A stretch of DNA of 64,000 nt from Marinomonas arctica (GCF_003259225.1 NZ_QHJF01000004.1:107289-171288), one strand, 5' to 3'. Numbered from the stretch's first letter, positions 35,243 through 45,464 are shown. The notes: generated by a model from the letters alone, not told the origin. A program made the numbers and translations.

Positions 35243-36250
35243 ATGGTGCAAAAACCCAATCAACGAGGCGCGACCAGAGAGTCCATTAAGGCGACTAAGC
35301 ATCATTGGCCGACACGGCGCTCTTTCAGCCCTACGAAGTACTTTCGTCAACACCAAGAAACACTAACAGAAAGCTTTATGCGACTGGTCAGTTATCCATT
35401 GGCCAGTATTATGACGGTGATGGTGATTGCCATTGCCTTGTCTTTGCCGGGCGGTTTGTATGTGTTGTTGAAAAATGTGCAATCGGTGACAGACCAATGG
35501 GAGCAGCAGTCGGTTATTACCCTGTATCTTTTTTCCAATTTAGAAGACACACAAGCGCTTGCGTTATCGCATCGTCTTTCGGCATTGGATAATGTGGCAT
35601 CCGTTGAATATATTTCGAAAGAAGAAGGCTTGCGCTATTTTGAGCAATCAAGTGGTTATGAGCAAATTATGTCATCGCTACCTGAAAATCCTTTGCCGAT
35701 TGTATTGCGCGTGATCCCTACTCTCACTGTGGATGTGAACACTCTGGCTAGTTTGCAGGCCCTTCGCGATCAGCTGGCGGCACAAAAGGAAGTGGAGTAT
35801 GCCGAATTGGATGCACAATGGTTACAGCGTCTTGCCAATATACTGAGTTTTGGGCAACGATTTGTCTATGCGTTGTCTGTGTTATTGATTGTTGCCGTGT
35901 TTTTAATTGTAGGCAACACTATTCGTATGGCGGTAGAAAGTCGTCGTGATGAAGTCTTGGTAATGAAGTTAGTGGGGGCGACAGATGCTTACATACGTCG
36001 ACCTTTTTTGTACATGGGACTGTGGTTTGGGCTTTTGGGTGGTTTGTTTGCCAGCCTATGTATTCTCTTGCTTAGCTGGTGGGTAAGTGCGCCTGCTGAG
36101 CGGCTGATTGAGCTCTATCAGAGCGGCTTTCAACTACAGACTTTTAATGCAGATGAAATTATTTTATGTTTAACTATAAGCGCATTGGTTGGTGTTGTTG
36201 GCGCGTGGATTGCGGTTAGCCGACATATTTCAAACATTGAGCTACAGTGA
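35243..36250 (+). CDS. ftsX: Cell-division membrane protein FtsX
   Basis: A 335-residue inner-membrane partner of FtsE. A basic cytoplasmic N-terminal tail of about 45 residues is followed by helix 1 (about 50-75), a periplasmic domain (about 76-200) that activates hydrolase partners, and three further helices (about 210-235, 260-285, 305-328). The ESRRDEVLVMKLVGATDAYIRRPF motif lies between helices 2 and 3, as in the family. It starts directly at the ftsE stop. Confidence 0.93.
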   Translation: MVQKPNQRGATRESIKATKHHWPTRRSFSPTKYFRQHQETLTESFMRLVSYPLASIMTVMVIAIALSLPGGLYVLLKNVQSVTDQWEQQSVITLYLFSNLEDTQALALSHRLSALDNVASVEYISKEEGLRYFEQSSGYEQIMSSLPENPLPIVLRVIPTLTVDVNTLASLQALRDQLAAQKEVEYAELDAQWLQRLANILSFGQRFVYALSVLLIVAVFLIVGNTIRMAVESRRDEVLVMKLVGATDAYIRRPFLYMGLWFGLLGGLFASLCILLLSWWVSAPAERLIELYQSGFQLQTFNADEIILCLTISALVGVVGAWIAVSRHISNIELQ

Positions 36251-36319
36251 CGATGAAAGGCTAAAATCACTACAAAGGTAATAGCCATGGTTTATTCACA
36301 TTTATGTCACACACAAGCC

Positions 36320-36346
36320 GAATTTACTTGGTAGTATTTTGTCATA
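36320..36346 (+). promoter_or_regulatory. Possible extracytoplasmic-stress (sigma-E type) promoter for rpoH
   Basis: GAATTT and TCATA separated by 16 bases, 34 bases before the rpoH start, resemble the GAACTT-N16-TCTGA pattern of the E. coli rpoH P3 promoter. Two mismatches make this tentative. Confidence 0.25.
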
Positions 36347-36379
36347 CAGGCATGAACAACGAGAAAGGTGGAAATAGAG

Positions 36380-37246
36380 ATGGGTAAAGCTCTTCAGCCT
36401 ACAGATATGATGATTCCAGGTCAGAACCTAGAGTCCTATATACAAGCCATTAGCAGAATTCCGATTTTAACGGCCGACGAAGAAAAAGCGTTGGCAGATC
36501 GTCTTTATTATCAAGAAGATCTTGAGGCGGCACGTACGCTGGTTATGTCGCATTTAAGATTTGTTGTGCATATCGCGAAAAGTTACTCTGGATACGGTTT
36601 AGCACAAGGTGACCTTATTCAAGAAGGCAACGTTGGCTTGATGAAAGCGGTTAAACGCTTTAATCCAGAAGTTGGCGTGCGTCTTGTTTCATTTGCGGTA
36701 CATTGGATCAAGGCCGAAATTCATGAATTTATTCTGAAGAACTGGCGCATTGTGAAAGTGGCGACGACGAAAGCCCAGCGAAAAATGTTTTTTAATCTTC
36801 GCAGCGCGAAAAAATCGCTATCTTGGTTCAGTAATTCCGAAGTGGAGTCGGTTGCCAGTGACTTGGGCGTGACCCCGGAAGTGGTTCGTCAAATGGAGGG
36901 GCGTTTAAGCTCTTCGGATATGGCATTTGATGCTTCAGCGGATGACGATGATGACAGTGCGTTTCAAGCACCCTCTCAATATCTAGAGGATCATCGTTCA
37001 GACCCAGCAATGCTACTTGAAAACGGCAATTGGGAAGAAGATTCCAATCAGCGCCTTGAAGTGGCGATGGCTGATCTTGACGAGCGTAGCCGAAACATCT
37101 TAGTACAACGTTGGTTGTCTGATGCGAAATCGACCTTGCATGATTTAGCGGATGAGTATGGCGTTTCTGCTGAGCGTATTCGTCAACTCGAGAAAAACGC
37201 GATGAAAAAAATACGTCTGGCAATGGGCGATGGTCAGTTCGACTGA
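36380..37246 (+). CDS. rpoH: RNA polymerase heat-shock sigma factor RpoH (sigma-32)
   Basis: A 288-residue sigma factor that directs transcription of heat-shock genes. Region 2 is clear ([34 protein letters not shown]). The RpoH box [13 protein letters not shown], which binds core enzyme and distinguishes sigma-32 from other group members, is present at about residue 132. Region 4 ends with [25 protein letters not shown] 36380 gives the canonical start MGKALQP; a GTG four codons upstream is less likely. It follows ftsX by about 130 bases and ends at a strong terminator. Confidence 0.95.
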   Translation: MGKALQPTDMMIPGQNLESYIQAISRIPILTADEEKALADRLYYQEDLEAARTLVMSHLRFVVHIAKSYSGYGLAQGDLIQEGNVGLMKAVKRFNPEVGVRLVSFAVHWIKAEIHEFILKNWRIVKVATTKAQRKMFFNLRSAKKSLSWFSNSEVESVASDLGVTPEVVRQMEGRLSSSDMAFDASADDDDDSAFQAPSQYLEDHRSDPAMLLENGNWEEDSNQRLEVAMADLDERSRNILVQRWLSDAKSTLHDLADEYGVSAERIRQLEKNAMKKIRLAMGDGQFD

Positions 37247-37272
37247 TTTTAGCGTTGCGTTGTTAAGACAAT

Positions 37273-37299
37273 AAAACCCTCCTAAGTGAGGGTTTTTTT
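37273..37299 (+). terminator. Intrinsic terminator after rpoH
   Basis: Stem AAAACCCTC / GAGGGTTTT (37273-37281 with 37288-37296), 6-base loop and T's to 37299. It lies between convergent rpoH and the tonB-like gene. Confidence 0.9.
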
Positions 37300-37331
37300 A
37301 TGCAATAGGGTCAGAGCGGAATAGCGATTTA

Positions 37332-38192
37332 TTATTGGCTTTGGAGTTGGTTGCCCGGTACAAATCGCCATGTACGAATGATTTCCAGCTTATCGACTTC
37401 TTTCTTTAGTTCACTAGGGAAGGTCTGAAAGGGCTCTGCAAGACGGACAATGCGCATGGCGGCATCATCTAATACTCTGATGCCAGAGGAGTGCAGTACC
37501 TCAATGTCGTCTACGTAGCCATTTGGCAGTAAGATGACGGCGAGGCGTAGTTCACCATATAAATGGTTACGTTTTGCTTCTTCTGGATAGTGAATATTGC
37601 CAATGCGTTCGATGCGACGACGCCAATCGTCAAGGTATTGAGCGTCAATGGCGGCTTTAGCAGAGACCGAGGTGAGGCGGCGGATTCTTGGGCGTTTGGC
37701 ATAGGATTGTCGCTGTTGGTCCAGTAAAGCCTCTAACGTTGCAATATCATTAGAAAGGTGACTGGGAAGTTGCGTTTCTCCTCGAAACTGCTCTTCTAAG
37801 GTTTTTGGCTCTTGTTCGGTTTCATTCACTATTTCAAAAACCGCCTCTTGATTGGTTGTCGCCAGCAAGTTGGGCTCGTCAATCGGCTCTGCTGAAGCGA
37901 GTTGCGGTTGGATCGGAGGGGATATTTCCTGAATCGTGTCCGCTAAGAAGCGTGCTTCTTCCGTGGTAGTGAGTTTTTGTTTGCGTAGCTCTGTGCCGCT
38001 GGCTTGTTGGTTTGCTTGTGCAATGAAGTCGGCTTCCGTCGGGGCGCTTGTTGTGTGTTGAACCAGTGTGACTTCCAGTGTTTTTGGCTTGGGAGAGGGC
38101 AACTGAAAATCGAAGCCAACCACCATCACCATTAGCACATGAAAGCTAATGGCGATGAAAAGCGCGACGGAAAATTTATCGATTACTCGCAT
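37332..38192 (-). CDS. TonB-family energy transducer
   Basis: A 286-residue protein with one N-terminal membrane anchor (about residues 8-27), a long polar periplasmic linker (not the Pro/Lys-rich type of E. coli TonB) and a C-terminal TonB domain (about 200-280: YPEEAKRNHLYGELRLAVIL, VLDDAAMRIVRLAEPF, WRFVP). It lies 7 bases after gshB, the same order as tonB3-gshB in Pseudomonas aeruginosa, where tonB3 has been linked to type IV pilus function. Whether it energises a receptor or serves surface motility here is not decided by the sequence. Confidence 0.85.
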   Translation of the reverse strand: MRVIDKFSVALFIAISFHVLMVMVVGFDFQLPSPKPKTLEVTLVQHTTSAPTEADFIAQANQQASGTELRKQKLTTTEEARFLADTIQEISPPIQPQLASAEPIDEPNLLATTNQEAVFEIVNETEQEPKTLEEQFRGETQLPSHLSNDIATLEALLDQQRQSYAKRPRIRRLTSVSAKAAIDAQYLDDWRRRIERIGNIHYPEEAKRNHLYGELRLAVILLPNGYVDDIEVLHSSGIRVLDDAAMRIVRLAEPFQTFPSELKKEVDKLEIIRTWRFVPGNQLQSQ

Positions 38193-38199
38193 GTTGATC

Positions 38200-39147
38200 T
38201 TACTGAAGGCGTTTTTCTATGGCTTCTATTAACATCATGGCGATATTCAGATCAAATTGCGCATCTAATTCACGAACACATGTTGGGCTGGTAACATTAA
38301 TTTCGGTGAGATAATCACCGATGACATCTAGGCCGACAAACATTAGGTTCTTTTCTTTTAGTGATGGGATGACTTGGTCGCAAATCCAACGATCGCGTTC
38401 AGTCAAAGGACGGCCTTCACCGCGCCCGCCAGCAGCCAAGTTGCCTCGAGTTTCACCAGAAGCTGGGATACGTGCCAGCGCAAACGGTACCGGCTCACCA
38501 TTAACGACTAAAATGCGTTTGTCGCCATCTTTGATTTCAGGGATGAACTTCTGTGCCATGATTTGTTCAACGCCCATATTTGTCAGTGTTTCGATAATCA
38601 CACTGACGTTAGAGTCATCTGGCTTGATACGAAATATTGAGCTGCCGCCCATGCCATCCAGTGGTTTGAAAATGACATCGCCATGCTCTTTATGGAACCC
38701 TTTGAGTAAGTCAGCACGTCTGGTCACTAAAACCGGTGGACAGCAATGTGGGAACTGGGTGGCGAACAGTTTCTCGTTACAATCGCGTAAGCTTTTCGGA
38801 TCGTTAACAACAAGAGCACCATCTCGTTCGGCCTGCTCTAGAATCATGGTGCTGTAGACAAATTCGCTATCAAATGGTGGGTCTTTACGCATTAAAATCA
38901 CGTCCATATCACCCATTGCCATTTTGGTTTCTTCACCAAGATCGTAAAAGTGCGCAGGGTCTTTATAAACCTGTAATGGGCGAGTCATGGCATAGGCTTT
39001 ACCATTGTCTAAAAATAAATCTTTTTGCTCCATGTAAATAAGTTGCCAGCCCTTTTCAGCGGCAGCCCATAACATAGCGAGTGAGGTGTCTTTTTTGTAG
39101 TTTATGGATGAAATTGGATCCATAACAATGCCGAGTTTGATAGTCAT
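38200..39147 (-). CDS. gshB: Glutathione synthetase
   Basis: A 315-residue ATP-grasp enzyme that joins gamma-glutamylcysteine and glycine to make glutathione. ATG 39147, with AGGA 8 bases upstream, gives the canonical start MTIKLGIVMDPISSIN; the longer open frame is not needed. Motifs: MRKDPPFD, GDVIFKPLDGMGGSSIF (ATP binding), GDKRILVVNGEPVP, RGNLAAGGRGE and EINVTSPTCVRE. Length equals the E. coli enzyme (316). It precedes the tonB-like gene by 7 bases. Confidence 0.95.
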   Translation of the reverse strand: MTIKLGIVMDPISSINYKKDTSLAMLWAAAEKGWQLIYMEQKDLFLDNGKAYAMTRPLQVYKDPAHFYDLGEETKMAMGDMDVILMRKDPPFDSEFVYSTMILEQAERDGALVVNDPKSLRDCNEKLFATQFPHCCPPVLVTRRADLLKGFHKEHGDVIFKPLDGMGGSSIFRIKPDDSNVSVIIETLTNMGVEQIMAQKFIPEIKDGDKRILVVNGEPVPFALARIPASGETRGNLAAGGRGEGRPLTERDRWICDQVIPSLKEKNLMFVGLDVIGDYLTEINVTSPTCVRELDAQFDLNIAMMLIEAIEKRLQ

Positions 39148-39418
39148 AAGGCGTTTCCTAAAGCGAAAGCAACGTTTTAGTGCTTTTTCTAATCTGTTAA
39201 TAGAGGTTGATGCTATAGAAATATGGGGGCGCTGAGAAGAAAAAACAGCCACGATTTGTAGATAGTTACGTTTATAAACAAAAATACCCTGTGCGATGAA
39301 GATTGAGGTATAAGGCGGGTCATATTATTTAGCACAAAGCCATTGGTTATAGCGTTAGATGTATAAGTCCAATGGCTCTGTTTTGGCTATTTCTGTTTTC
39401 ACTGCCCCTCTATTGTGA

Positions 39419-40915
39419 CTACCAACTCCCTGTATTTTCATCCGCTTCCAAGAACAGCTCGTCTTCTGGCGCTTTGTTGCTTCTTTCTGCTGGAGACTGG
39501 GGGGTGGATGGCGTGTTTCGCAGTGTTTTTTCGTCTTCTTTTAGCTCATCAATCGCGGTTGGGCCGGCCTTAGGGATAATTTTCTTTTTATCAAATTCAT
39601 CATTGAAACCAAGCAATTGTGGGCGATAAATGCGGAAGGCACGCATTAGCTCACCTTTGGCGTTAAATAAACGGAATTCTGAGAATAGTTCGTCATAGTC
39701 GGCATTAACGTAGTCTTGACGGGCTTGGAACAATTCGTTTTCGCTATCCAGTACGTCTAGCAAGGTTCTGCGGCCTAAGCGAAATTGTTTTTCGTAAGCG
39801 ATTTGCGATTCTTTTGTGGCAATAACGTATTGTCGGATATGCTCTTTTTGTCCCGTTGTTGCTTCAAACGCAGCCCAAGCGAGTCGTACAGTAAGCTCAG
39901 TGTCTCTGATGGTTTTACGGCGAATTTCAGACGCTTGAATGTTTTGTTGAACCGCGACTTGTTTTTGACGCTTTTGAGTGCCACCACTGTATAAATTGTA
40001 ATTCAGCCTAACCATGGCCAACAAATCTTCACTTGGACCTTCATCCCCATCAATATTGTTATTCCAGGTTCGTTCTAAGACAAAGCTTATGTTTGGGTAG
40101 TTGCTTGCATCAGCAATTTTCTCAAGACTTTCTGTGGCGGCAACGTCCCAGCGAGCACCTTCAATGGCTGGGTTCTTTTTTAATGCTTCACTGATAGCCA
40201 AGTCTAAATTTTGAGGTATGAGATCCTTATCTGGGACAGGATAAATGAGGTCGTCTGGTGGCAACTCGCCAACAATATTGAGATAGTTGCTTTCTGCGTC
40301 TCTAAGGTTATTAACGGCGGCCAAATGATTTGCATTGGCTTTAGCAAGACGAGCCGTTATTTGGCTTAAATCCGATTGACGACTCACACCGGAGTCGCTT
40401 TTTAATTTAATTTGCCCGTAAATGCGTTCATGGGTTTTTAGGTTAAGTTCGGCGAGTGTGACCAGCTCTCGATAACGCAAGACATTGGCAAACACTTGAG
40501 CAACTTCCAACGCGGTATTTTCAACAGAAATTAACGCATTCCAGCGATTGGCTTCGGCTTCGCTGTTTAATCGATCGATCTCATTCTTGGTAGAAAAACC
40601 ATTGAATAGAGGCTGATTTAAGGAAAGTGTGAGTTCACGACGCGTCAAGTCAACGTCGTTAGAGTTTGCATTGTCTGCATAGGTTGTCTCACGGCCGATA
40701 CCTGCCGAAAGGTCTGCGCTTGGATAGTAGCCAGAGCGTCGGGCTATTTCGGCATTTTCTTTGGATTCTCGATATTCAGCAATGGCTTGTCTAACCGTTG
40801 GGTTATTCTCTATCGCAATATAGGTGGCTTCCTCTAGAGTGAGAGCTTGAGCCGTTGCAGGTAGAAGTACCGTCCCTATATAAACCGTGCAAGTCAAAAC
40901 GATTCGGTAAAACAT
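39419..40915 (-). CDS. TolC-family outer membrane channel protein
   Basis: A 498-residue outer-membrane efflux/type I secretion protein. The signal peptide ends at about ATAQA (residue 24). Two internally repeated helical/strand halves follow, with the family pattern EATYIAIENNPTVRQA at the start, the ADLSAGIGRE strand and the RLGRRTLLDVLDSENELFQAR segment. After about residue 445 there is a 50-residue acidic, Pro/Ser-rich tail not usual in TolC. No inner-membrane ABC or adaptor gene is adjacent, so it probably serves pumps encoded elsewhere. It sits alone between gshB and rsmE, with gaps of 271 and 100 bases. Confidence 0.88.
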   Translation of the reverse strand: MFYRIVLTCTVYIGTVLLPATAQALTLEEATYIAIENNPTVRQAIAEYRESKENAEIARRSGYYPSADLSAGIGRETTYADNANSNDVDLTRRELTLSLNQPLFNGFSTKNEIDRLNSEAEANRWNALISVENTALEVAQVFANVLRYRELVTLAELNLKTHERIYGQIKLKSDSGVSRQSDLSQITARLAKANANHLAAVNNLRDAESNYLNIVGELPPDDLIYPVPDKDLIPQNLDLAISEALKKNPAIEGARWDVAATESLEKIADASNYPNISFVLERTWNNNIDGDEGPSEDLLAMVRLNYNLYSGGTQKRQKQVAVQQNIQASEIRRKTIRDTELTVRLAWAAFEATTGQKEHIRQYVIATKESQIAYEKQFRLGRRTLLDVLDSENELFQARQDYVNADYDELFSEFRLFNAKGELMRAFRIYRPQLLGFNDEFDKKKIIPKAGPTAIDELKEDEKTLRNTPSTPQSPAERSNKAPEDELFLEADENTGSW

Positions 40916-41015
40916 GTGATCATCTGTCCTTTATTGAGTCATACTAAAATGGTAAAGCCATTTACACTCTGAATATGTAGTGATTCTGTTAGTGCTTGCT
41001 GGATATGAGAATAGA

Positions 41016-41762
41016 TTAAATATCGCCCCACAAAACATTAATGACACTAAGCGCGACCACCGGAGCGGTCTCAGTCCGCAGTACTCTTGGCCCAAGTGTA
41101 ATGGCGTGAAACCCTGTTTTTTCAGACAGTTGAACCTCTTTTTCTGTCAACCCGCCTTCCGGCCCGATTAACAAAGCAATGCGATTGTTTGTTGGTTTTT
41201 CATATTGGCGAATCGGTTTGGCACTATGATGATGTAAAGTGAGTTTTAACATTTCGTTACATTTCTCCACCCATTCGGTCAATTCTATGGGAGGGTAAAC
41301 GATGGGAACCACGCCTCGGCCACATTGTTCTGCCGCGCTGATAGCAACTTGCTGCCAATGTTGTTGGCGCTTTTCCGCTCGACTTTCTTGAAGCTTGACT
41401 TCACAGCGTTCACTAAAAAGTGGCTGAATAGCAAATACCCCGGCTTCGACGGACTTTTGAATGGCGTAATCCATACGCTCGCCACGAGATAATGTCTGTC
41501 CTATGGTAACTTGAATCGGGGATTCATTATCTAACGCTTCAAAGTCGGTAATCTGGATATTAGCAGAGCGTTTTTCGACATCGCACAGGGTAGCGTTAAA
41601 TTGACCGACTTGATCGTTAAACGCTCGGCCATTGAACACACGAATAGGATGGTCCGTTTTCAAACGCAGGACTTTGCATAAATGCTGAAATGCCGCATCA
41701 GGTAAGGCAAGAGTGGTATTCTCGTTGAGTTCTGTGTCGATAAAAATTCGTGGAATACGCAT
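41016..41762 (-). CDS. rsmE: 16S rRNA (uracil(1498)-N3)-methyltransferase RsmE
   Basis: A 248-residue SPOUT methyltransferase of 16S rRNA U1498. The N-terminal PUA-like domain (MRIPRIFIDTEL onward) is followed by the knotted domain with LIGPEGGLTEKEV and LGPRVLRTETAPVVALS, the SAM-binding knot. Length is as expected (about 243). It lies between metK and the TolC-family gene on the same strand but is separated from metK by a terminator. Confidence 0.95.
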   Translation of the reverse strand: MRIPRIFIDTELNENTTLALPDAAFQHLCKVLRLKTDHPIRVFNGRAFNDQVGQFNATLCDVEKRSANIQITDFEALDNESPIQVTIGQTLSRGERMDYAIQKSVEAGVFAIQPLFSERCEVKLQESRAEKRQQHWQQVAISAAEQCGRGVVPIVYPPIELTEWVEKCNEMLKLTLHHHSAKPIRQYEKPTNNRIALLIGPEGGLTEKEVQLSEKTGFHAITLGPRVLRTETAPVVALSVINVLWGDI

Positions 41763-41803
41763 ACCTTATCCTATGTTTTCGAGTGTTTAATAATATAGAA
41801 ATG

Positions 41804-41849
41804 AAAAAGCCTTCTTCTGCCATTTAATCATAAAGCAGAAGAAGGCTTT
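41804..41849 (-). terminator. Intrinsic terminator after metK
   Basis: A perfect 15-bp stem (AAAGCCTTCTTCTGC at 41806-41820 with 41835-41849), 14-base loop and T run on the minus strand (complement of 41804-41808). Confidence 0.92.
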
Positions 41850-41868
41850 ATAGCGGAAAATCAGGGAA

Positions 41869-43032
41869 TTATAAACCAGCGGCTTTGCGTAATGCGTCGG
41901 CTTTATCGGTTTTTTCCCAAGTGAAGTTTTCACCTTCACGGCCGAAGTGGCCGTACGCCGCGGTTGGGAGATAAATTGGGCGTTTCAAATCGAGCATTTT
42001 AATTAAGCCGGCTGGGCGTAATTCAAAGTGTTCACGAACCAACTGTGTAATCACTGCATCGCTGACTTTGCCCGTGCCAAAAGTATTGATACTGATCGAC
42101 GTTGGTTCAGCCACGCCGATGGCGTAAGAGATTTGAATTTCACATTTGTCAGCAAGACCTGCAGCCACGATGTTTTTCGCGACATAACGACCAGCGTAGG
42201 CCGCAGAACGATCAACCTTGGATGGATCTTTACCAGAGAAAGCGCCACCACCATGACGCGCCATGCCGCCGTAAGTATCCACGATGATTTTACGACCCGT
42301 TAGACCGCAATCGCCAACTGGACCACCAATGATGAACTGGCCTGTTGGGTTGATGAAGTATTTGGTGTCTTTTGATAACCATTCAGCAGGAAGAACTGGC
42401 TTGATGATCTCTTCCATAACGGCTTCACGAAGGTCAGCTTGTTTTACCGACGCGCTGTGTTGTGTCGAAAGAACCACCGCATCGATTGCACAGGGTTTGC
42501 CGTTTTCGTCGTAGCGGAAGGTAACTTGGCTTTTTGCATCAGGACGAAGGAAGTCTAGGGTACCGTTTTTACGCACTTCTGCTTGGCGTTGCACCAAACG
42601 ATGAGCATAAGTGATCGGGGCTGGCATTAACACGTCAGTTTCGTTTGTCGCAAAACCAAACATCAAGCCTTGGTCGCCCGCACCTTGTTCGTGTTCTTCG
42701 GCTTCGTCAACGCCGACGGCAATATCGGCAGATTGTTTGCCGATGGCATTCATGACAGCGCAAGATTCCCAGTCGAATCCCATGTCTGAGCTGTTGTAGC
42801 CGATTTTACGGATAACGCCACGGGCGATTTCTTCAATGTCGACCCATGCGTTAGTACGAACTTCACCGGCTACCAATACCATGCCTGTTTTGACTAGGGT
42901 TTCACAAGCGACACGCGCTTCTGGGTCTTCAGCCAGAATGGCATCAAGAATAGCATCGGATACTTGGTCGGCGATTTTGTCTGGGTGGCCTTCAGAAACA
43001 GATTCTGAAGTAAATAAAGAATATTCTGACAT
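41869..43032 (-). CDS. metK: S-adenosylmethionine synthetase MetK
   Basis: A 387-residue enzyme making SAM from methionine and ATP. ATG 43032, with GAGG 8 bases upstream, gives the canonical start [19 protein letters not shown]. Motifs: GHPDK (ATP), [10 protein letters not shown] (signature 1), [18 protein letters not shown] (signature 2 and the P-loop-like region). Length matches E. coli MetK (384). SAM made here is the ultimate source of the methylthioadenosine and S-adenosylhomocysteine cleaved by MtnN at 53.2 kb. A terminator-like hairpin lies in its leader. Confidence 0.96.
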   Translation of the reverse strand: MSEYSLFTSESVSEGHPDKIADQVSDAILDAILAEDPEARVACETLVKTGMVLVAGEVRTNAWVDIEEIARGVIRKIGYNSSDMGFDWESCAVMNAIGKQSADIAVGVDEAEEHEQGAGDQGLMFGFATNETDVLMPAPITYAHRLVQRQAEVRKNGTLDFLRPDAKSQVTFRYDENGKPCAIDAVVLSTQHSASVKQADLREAVMEEIIKPVLPAEWLSKDTKYFINPTGQFIIGGPVGDCGLTGRKIIVDTYGGMARHGGGAFSGKDPSKVDRSAAYAGRYVAKNIVAAGLADKCEIQISYAIGVAEPTSISINTFGTGKVSDAVITQLVREHFELRPAGLIKMLDLKRPIYLPTAAYGHFGREGENFTWEKTDKADALRKAAGL

Positions 43033-43413
43033 GTTTAGTGCCTCTATCAAAAATGATGGATAAGCGCTAAATAGGTATAAAAAAACCCGCTTAGCAATGT
43101 TTATATTTCAAAAAAGCTAAACAGGTGATATTGCTTCTGTTTAGCTGAATTTATATAGCGTCCGCAAGCCGAAACAAATCGACGCTTTTAGTGGGTCAAA
43201 TGATGGACTAGAGTTGTTTAAATATCAACCCGATCTGCAGATTTTAATGAGGCAAAGGTCGTTTTTTTTGTTACGATGGTGCCGATTTATGTGTATTTTC
43301 ATTTTCTCTGCCCAATGTTTGGGCGTAATGATGGGGTCAGCATTGCATGGTGGCTCTATCCCGTAGAGAATGTTTCTTCTATTGTTCGTTAAGCTATCAG
43401 GAGTAGAATAACC
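43033..43413. other. Divergent metK-tkt intergenic region
   Basis: A 381-base spacer with promoters for both directions. On the metK side it holds a strong hairpin (described separately), a second weaker inverted repeat TAAGCG/CGCTTA at 43061-43066 and 43088-43093, and a 6-bp stem AGCGTC/GACGCT around 43160-43190. A TATAAA box on the minus strand near 43150 with TTTGTT 17 bases upstream could be the metK -10/-35. On the tkt side a good ribosome site, AGGAG, precedes ATG 43414. Confidence 0.5.
43108..43146 (-). terminator. Terminator-like hairpin in the metK leader (possible attenuator)
   Basis: On the minus strand: AGCTAAACAG, a 12-base loop, CTGTTTAGCT, then TTTTT (complement of 43110-43114). 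A perfect 10-bp stem with a T run 76 bases before the metK start. No gene on the minus strand lies upstream that would need a terminator, since tkt is divergent. Attenuation of metK is therefore the simplest reading. Confidence 0.75.
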
Positions 43414-45414
43414 ATGCCGTCTCGCAAACAACTTGCTAACGCCATACGTGCTTTGAGTATGGATGCTGTTCAAAAAGCTAACTCAGGCCACCCAGGTGCG
43501 CCAATGGGGATGGCAGACATCGCTGAAGTGCTATGGAATGACTTTTTAAAGCACAACCCCAATAATTCAAAATGGGTAGATCGTGATCGCTTTGTGTTGT
43601 CAAACGGCCATGGCTCTATGCTGATTTACTCTTTACTGCATTTGTCTGGTTACAAGCTGCCAATCGAAGAGTTAAAACAATTTCGTCAACTTCACTCTAA
43701 AACACCAGGTCATCCGGAATACGGCTATACCGATGGCGTAGAAACCACAACAGGTCCGTTGGGGGCCGGTATCAGTAACGCGGTAGGTATGGCGATTGCT
43801 GAGAAAACCCTAGCCGCGCAATTTAACCGCGAAGGCCACCAGATTGTAGATCACAATACCTATTGTTTCCTTGGCGATGGTTGTTTGATGGAAGGTATTT
43901 CTCATGAAGCCGCTTCATTGGCTGGGACGTTGGGTCTAGGCAAGCTGGTTGCTTTTTGGGATGACAATGGCATCTCCATCGACGGTCATGTTGAAGGTTG
44001 GTTTACAGACAATACACCACAACGTTTTGAAGCTTACGGTTGGCACGTTATTGCTGACGTAGATGGCCATGACCCAGAAGCGATTAAAGCAGCGATTGAA
44101 GCGGCAAAAGCGGAAACAACGAAACCCAGTTTGATTTGCTGCAAAACCATTATCGGTTTTGGTTCTCCGAATAAATCGGGTAGCCATGATTGCCATGGTG
44201 CACCACTAGGTGATGCAGAAATCGCAGCAGCGCGTGAGTTCCTAGGTTGGCCTTATGCACCTTTTGAAATCCCTGCCGATGTTTACTCTGGTTGGGATGC
44301 AAAAGAAGCAGGTGCCGCACGCGAAACTCAGTGGAATGCTCAATTCGAAGCCTATAAAGCCGCTTACCCAGAGTTGGCTGCAGAGTTTGAACGTCGCGTT
44401 ATTAAAGGCGAATTGCCTGTGGATTTCGACGCGAAAACAAAAGCCTTCATCCAAGAATGCCAAGACAAAGGCGAAAGCATCGCCAGCCGTAAAGCGTCGC
44501 AAAATGCGATTGGTTTCTTTGGTGCCATGTTGCCCGAGTTATTAGGGGGCTCTGCCGATCTTGCTGGCTCTAACTTGACGTTATGGTCTGGTTCGAAAGG
44601 TATTCAAGACGACCCAGCCGGTAATTATGTTTACTACGGGGTGCGTGAATTTGGTATGAGTGGCATCATGAATGGTGCGTCTTTGCACGGTGGTTTTATT
44701 AACTACGGCGCGACCTTCATGATGTTTATGGAGTACGCGCGTAATGCGGTTCGTATGTCAGCGTTGATGGGTATTCAGAACCTGTTTGTTTACACACACG
44801 ATTCGATTGGTCAGGGTGAAGACGGTCCGACTCACCAACCAGTAGAACAGCTTGCTAACCTGCGCATGACACCCAACATGTCAGTATGGCGTCCATGCGA
44901 TGCGGCAGAAACAGCGGTGGCTTGGAAAGCGGGTATTGAACGTCGTGATGGTCCAACGTCTTTGGTTTTCTCTCGTCAAGGATTGCCTGCGCAAGCGCGT
45001 AACGCCGAGCAGTTGGCGAACGTAGCCAAAGGTGGTTATGTATTACATGACTGTGCTGGCACACCAGAGCTGATTTTGATTGCAACCGGCTCTGAAGTCG
45101 GTCTTGCAATGGATTCTGCCAAGGCCTTGACCGCGAAAGGTAGAAAAGTACGCGTGGTGTCTATGCCGTCAACAAACGTATTTGATTCACAAGATGCGAC
45201 TTACAAAGCGTCTGTGTTACCAAGCAGCGTTACTAAGCGTGTTGCCATCGAAGCGGCACATGCGGATTATTGGTACAAGTACGTTGGTTTCGAAGGCGCT
45301 ATGGTGGGAATGACGACTTTCGGTGAGTCTGCACCTGGTGGTGATTTGCTGAAGCACTTCGGCTTTACGGTAGACAATGTGGTTGCGACGGCTGAGAAAA
45401 TTCTAGCCGCGTAA
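43414..45414 (+). CDS. tkt: Transketolase
   Basis: A 666-residue thiamine-diphosphate enzyme of the pentose phosphate pathway (E. coli TktA is 663). Motifs: the N-terminal [21 protein letters not shown], the ThDP-binding [18 protein letters not shown] followed by the metal ligand Asn, the cofactor-activating Glu in [11 protein letters not shown], and [18 protein letters not shown] 43414 has AGGAG 10 bases upstream. Downstream epd, pgk and fba keep the order seen in Pseudomonas and many gammaproteobacteria. Confidence 0.96.
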   Translation: MPSRKQLANAIRALSMDAVQKANSGHPGAPMGMADIAEVLWNDFLKHNPNNSKWVDRDRFVLSNGHGSMLIYSLLHLSGYKLPIEELKQFRQLHSKTPGHPEYGYTDGVETTTGPLGAGISNAVGMAIAEKTLAAQFNREGHQIVDHNTYCFLGDGCLMEGISHEAASLAGTLGLGKLVAFWDDNGISIDGHVEGWFTDNTPQRFEAYGWHVIADVDGHDPEAIKAAIEAAKAETTKPSLICCKTIIGFGSPNKSGSHDCHGAPLGDAEIAAAREFLGWPYAPFEIPADVYSGWDAKEAGAARETQWNAQFEAYKAAYPELAAEFERRVIKGELPVDFDAKTKAFIQECQDKGESIASRKASQNAIGFFGAMLPELLGGSADLAGSNLTLWSGSKGIQDDPAGNYVYYGVREFGMSGIMNGASLHGGFINYGATFMMFMEYARNAVRMSALMGIQNLFVYTHDSIGQGEDGPTHQPVEQLANLRMTPNMSVWRPCDAAETAVAWKAGIERRDGPTSLVFSRQGLPAQARNAEQLANVAKGGYVLHDCAGTPELILIATGSEVGLAMDSAKALTAKGRKVRVVSMPSTNVFDSQDATYKASVLPSSVTKRVAIEAAHADYWYKYVGFEGAMVGMTTFGESAPGGDLLKHFGFTVDNVVATAEKILAA

Positions 45415-45431
45415 TGTTATTGCTTGCTAAG

Positions 45432-45464
45432 AAAAGAGGCGTGCGTTTGTGCGCCTCTTTTTCC
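45432..45464 (+). terminator. Intrinsic terminator after tkt
   Basis: Stem AAAGAGGCG / CGCCTCTTT (45433-45441 with 45452-45460) followed by TTTTCCTTTT. It separates tkt from the epd-pgk genes, although read-through is possible. Confidence 0.82.

Noticed and set aside
43033..43413. Known SAM or SAH riboswitch in the metK leader
   Set aside because: I found the terminator stem but none of the conserved core motifs of the SAM or SAH classes that I know.
43225..43473. Minus-strand frame of 82 codons over the tkt start
   Set aside because: It overlaps the conserved beginning of transketolase, and its upstream region offers no start signal. The metK leader hairpin therefore does not terminate a real upstream gene.
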